Shown here piece after piece: positions 4,217 through 6,871 of a DNA stretch of 6,871 nucleotides (positions are counted from its first letter, which is position 1; every line of letters begins with the position of its first letter). The position numbers and the translations under genes are program-made. The stretch is from Vicinamibacteria bacterium (GTDB lineage: Bacteria; Acidobacteriota; Vicinamibacteria; Fen-336; JAGNNV01). The notes below the pieces were generated by a model that saw only the letters and a program-made list of their open reading frames with translations, was not told the DNA's origin and did not search any database. Location of the stretch: assembly GCA_016650185.1 (NCBI GenBank), contig JAENWE010000022.1:1-6871 (forward strand), written 5' to 3'.

Positions 4217-6871
4217 TTACCGAACGGCGACGGGGGCGACCTTCACTCTTCGAAGGTCTCGATTGAAGGCGGCAAGTCCAGTCTCGAGCACCGCCTGCAG
4301 CTTCAGGAGATGCCCGTCGAGTTCGGTGGAAAGTTCCGTGAAGACGTCGTAGGCCTGTTGGGTGGGACGCGCGTCCGCCTCCTCGATCACGCCCTGCAGA
4401 GCGGCGATGCGATTGTTGAGGCGAATCGGAAAATTGAGCGGATCCTTGGGGCTCCGGTTCTTGACCTGGTAGATAGCCTCCTCGATTGCCGAGAGATTGC
4501 AAAGCAGATCGGTCGCCGACCCTCGCAGCGTTCGCGTGAGAGTGCCCATCGCCTTCAGCCGTTCGCCTACCTGTTTCCTGATTTCGCGAATCCGGATCAC
4601 CGCGCCATTCGCCGCGCTGGTTTTGTCGCTGACCCTTCGGGCCAGGAGGTACTGCTCGCGCAGATCTTCGTCGGAAACATCGGCGAGGCGGGGATCCTTC
4701 AGAACGACCAGAGAACGCTCCTCGACTACGCCATCCGCGGTGGGGCGGACGCGATAGGTGGCCGGCGGCACGAACGGTCCGCGGGCCGGATTGGTGCTCC
4801 GGAGGATCATTCCCGGAAACACGGTGGCGCCGGTGGTTCGGAGATCCCAGGTCACGCGATTCACGCCCGCGCCCTGCGGCCGGCCACCGGCAAGGCGGCG
4901 AACCACCTTTCCATCGGGGTCAAGAACTTCGATCACAAGTTCCTTCGCGGGGGAACTCAGGAGGAAGTCGAGGGCGGCAGGACGGGCTCGCCGATACGCG
5001 GGCCCGGGCTCAAACAGATGGACGGAGGCGTCCATCACCTCGGGTGTCGCCTGGCGAAGCGACTCAATCCCATCGAGAACGTAAAACGACCGGCCATGAG
5101 TGGCGATGACCAAATCCTGGTCCTCAACCACCAGATCGGAGACCTGCACATCAGGCAGGTTGAGGGACAGAGATTGCCAGTGATCGCCGCGGTCGAAGGA
5201 AACATGGACGCCGTGCTCGGTTCCCGCGTAGAGCAGGCCCGGCCGTTTCCGGTCCTCCCGAATGGCGTGGACATAGTCGGAAGCGCCGAGGCCCTCCGTG
5301 ATCCGGGTCCAGGTCCTTCCATAGTCGGTGGTTCGCCACGCGTAGGGAGCCCGGTCGTCGAGGCGATACCGCTTCCCCGCGAGAAACGCCGTGCCGGCGG
5401 CATGCGGCGAGGCCTCGATCAGGCTCACGGTGGTGAACTCGGGCATGTCGGCCGGGGTGATAGCCGTCCAGGCCTTGCCACCATCCCGCGTGAGGTGGAC
5501 GCGGCCGTCGTCAGAGCCGACCCAGATCGTGTCCTTCTCGATCCGCGAAGGCGCGATGGTGAAAATCGTCGCGAAAAACTCGGGACCGTTCTGGTCCTTG
5601 GTGATCGGGCCGCCGGAGTCGCCGAGGGTGTTTGGGTCAGCGCGGGTCAGATCCGGGCTGATCTTTTCCCAGGTCTGGCCCTCGTTTCTGGTGCGCCACA
5701 AATGCTGGGAGCCGGCGTAGACCGTGCCCGGGTCGAGCTTCGACACCGCGATCGGGAACGTCCAGTTCCAGCGTTCGGGAACACTTCCTGCCGATTCGCC
5801 CGAATAGAGGCGAGGGTAGGGTTGAATGTCGCGCGCCTGTCCCGTGCGGCGATCGTAGCGGGTCAGATAAGCCTCTTGCCCGCCTCCATAGAAGATGTTG
5901 GGATCGGTCGGATGAGGCACGACATAGCCGCTTTCGTTACCGCCCGCGGCGTACATCCAGTCACCGTCTGGTTCGCGGGGATCATGCAGGTGATCAGCCC
6001 CGTCGCTCGGGACGCAGGAGGTCGAGTTGTCCTGTTGAGCCCCGCAAGCGTGAAACGGGAAGTCAACTGTCGTGGCCACGTGGTACATCTGTGCGGTCGG
6101 GAAGTTCTGTTCCGACCAGGTCTGGCCGCCGTTGACGCTGATCGATCCGCCGCCATCGTTGGCTCCGATCATTCGTTGGGGGTTGGTCGGATCGATCCAC
6201 AGATCGTGATGATCCGCGTGCGGCTCGGGCAGAGCGGTGAAGGTGCGCCCTCCATCCGTGGATCGGTTGAACCGGAAGTTCAGAGCGTAGACCGTGTCCC
6301 GATCCTTCGGGTCCGCGACGATGCGCGAGAAGTAGAAGGCCCGCTGGCGCAGATCGCGTTCTTCGTTCATCCGTGCCCACGTGGCTCCCGCGTCGTCCGA
6401 GCGAAAGACGCCGCCATCATCCGCCTCAACCAGGGAATAGACCCGCTGGCTGTCCGCCGGGGACACCGTCACCGTGATCTTTCCCACGACCCCCTTCGGA
6501 AGGCCCGGGCGACGCGTCAACTCAGTCCAGGTCGAACCGCCGTCGTTCGATTTGAAAAGCCCGGATCCCGGGCCGCCACTGGAGAGCGACCATGGAGTGC
6601 GATGGACCTCCCACAGGGTTGCATAGACGACTTGCGGGTCGTTGACATCGAGCGCAAGGTCGACGGCGCCCACCCGGTCGCTTCGATACAGCACGCGAGT
6701 CCAGGTGCTTCCTCCGTCCACGGAGCGATAGACACCGCGTTGCTCGTTGGGTCCGTATGGATGGCCCAGGGCCGCGACGAACACCACGTCGGGATTCGTG
6801 GGATGGATGCGGATCCGTCCGATGGCATGGGTGTCTCCAAGACCGACATGCGTCCAGGTCTTGCCGGCGTC
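4217..6871 (-). CDS. Large Asp-box (BNR/sortilin VPS10-like) beta-propeller protein, N-terminus beyond window edge
   Basis: Member of the long bacterial family usually annotated 'WD40/YVTN/BNR-like repeat-containing glycosyl hydrolase' or sortilin-like. The glycosidase label is not supported by any catalytic motif I can see; a binding or scaffold role outside the cytoplasm is at least as likely. The frame is open to the right edge, giving 884 visible residues; the family usually runs to about 1,000 or more, so roughly the first 100-150 residues, including any signal peptide, are missing. Ten Asp-box-like repeats (S/T-x-D-x-G-x-T-W and variants) spread over residues 1-565, starting with DAGKTW at the very edge. 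Other family signatures are SLSSGGPGSGL (96-106), DNSTSC (281-286), SPDLTRADP (405-413), GGPITKDQNG (420-429) and VIATHGRSFYVLD (588-600). Residues about 633-725 resemble an Ig/FlgD-like beta domain (VIEVLDPDGKVVRRL, VNRVTWDLR). Residues about 728-875 are helical and charged, possibly coiled coil. It ends in TAA, 33 bases before the hydrolase gene. No promoter is visible because the 5' end is outside. Confidence 0.92.
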   Translation of the reverse strand, partial: DAGKTWTHVGLGDTHAIGRIRIHPTNPDVVFVAALGHPYGPNEQRGVYRSVDGGSTWTRVLYRSDRVGAVDLALDVNDPQVVYATLWEVHRTPWSLSSGGPGSGLFKSNDGGSTWTELTRRPGLPKGVVGKITVTVSPADSQRVYSLVEADDGGVFRSDDAGATWARMNEERDLRQRAFYFSRIVADPKDRDTVYALNFRFNRSTDGGRTFTALPEPHADHHDLWIDPTNPQRMIGANDGGGSISVNGGQTWSEQNFPTAQMYHVATTVDFPFHACGAQQDNSTSCVPSDGADHLHDPREPDGDWMYAAGGNESGYVVPHPTDPNIFYGGGQEAYLTRYDRRTGQARDIQPYPRLYSGESAGSVPERWNWTFPIAVSKLDPGTVYAGSQHLWRTRNEGQTWEKISPDLTRADPNTLGDSGGPITKDQNGPEFFATIFTIAPSRIEKDTIWVGSDDGRVHLTRDGGKAWTAITPADMPEFTTVSLIEASPHAAGTAFLAGKRYRLDDRAPYAWRTTDYGRTWTRITEGLGASDYVHAIREDRKRPGLLYAGTEHGVHVSFDRGDHWQSLSLNLPDVQVSDLVVEDQDLVIATHGRSFYVLDGIESLRQATPEVMDASVHLFEPGPAYRRARPAALDFLLSSPAKELVIEVLDPDGKVVRRLAGGRPQGAGVNRVTWDLRTTGATVFPGMILRSTNPARGPFVPPATYRVRPTADGVVEERSLVVLKDPRLADVSDEDLREQYLLARRVSDKTSAANGAVIRIREIRKQVGERLKAMGTLTRTLRGSATDLLCNLSAIEEAIYQVKNRSPKDPLNFPIRLNNRIAALQGVIEEADARPTQQAYDVFTELSTELDGHLLKLQAVLETGLAAFNRDLRRVKVAPVAVR
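5177..6871 (-). other. Asp-box (BNR) repeat array within the propeller gene
   Basis: Ten motifs, in protein order: DAGKTW (window edge), SVDGGSTW, SNDGGSTW, SDDAGATW, STDGGRTF, SVNGGQTW, TRNEGQTW, TRDGGKAW, TTDYGRTW and SFDRGDHW. In known structures each such box is a hairpin turn on the outer face of a propeller blade and is structural rather than catalytic. Spacing is irregular, about 40 to 60 residues in most cases but about 150 between SVNGGQTW and TRNEGQTW, as expected for a large ten-bladed or double propeller. The repeats are diverged at DNA level, so this is a protein repeat, not a DNA repeat. Confidence 0.85.

Noticed and set aside
3660..4502. Minus-strand open frame of 280 codons spanning the propeller-hydrolase junction
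   Set aside because: It overlaps two well-supported genes in another frame, and its composition (Arg/Gly/Pro/Ser-rich) is typical of a shadow frame.
4217..6871. Sialidase/glycoside hydrolase assignment for the propeller protein
   Set aside because: Asp boxes are structural and occur in many non-enzymes. I see no sialidase arginine triad or FRIP motif in the visible part, so I kept a neutral name.

Overview
The window is a short, GC-rich (roughly two-thirds G+C by eye), densely coding stretch of bacterial DNA with four protein-coding genes in two convergent pairs and almost no intergenic space. Codon use is uniformly G/C-rich at third positions. Long Asp-box (BNR) propeller proteins, exported hydrolases and signal peptides ending in 'LAAQ' or 'RAQA' are a combination I associate with Acidobacteriota or Gemmatimonadota-like soil and sediment bacteria. 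That placement is inference from style, since no marker gene is present.

Left half, plus strand: the 3' part of an amino-acid permease of the APC superfamily (CAT/YfnA-like; the first transmembrane helix lies off the left edge) is followed 26 bases later by an exported acetamidase/formamidase-family protein that carries an extra N-terminal beta-rich domain. The spacing suggests co-transcription. A reasonable reading is release of ammonia or a carboxylate from small amides outside the cytoplasm, beside a carrier for amino acids or related compounds.

Right half, minus strand: a very large Asp-box (sortilin/VPS10-like, 'BNR') beta-propeller protein, whose N-terminus runs off the right edge, is followed 33 bases later by an exported alpha/beta hydrolase of the proline iminopeptidase/TAP-like class (peptidase S33-like) with an apparently intact Ser-Asp-His triad. 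They are probably one transcription unit, read right to left. Together they look like envelope or periplasmic machinery for peptide or protein processing.

The two units meet tail to tail with 32 bases between stop codons and no convincing terminator. I see no RNA gene, mobile element, CRISPR array, phage or defence gene, attachment site or origin. The locus looks like ordinary metabolic chromosome. The points worth a second look are the domain architecture of the amidase, its pairing with a permease, the propeller-peptidase pairing, and variant residues in the hydrolase. I found nothing here that I would call a new biological system.
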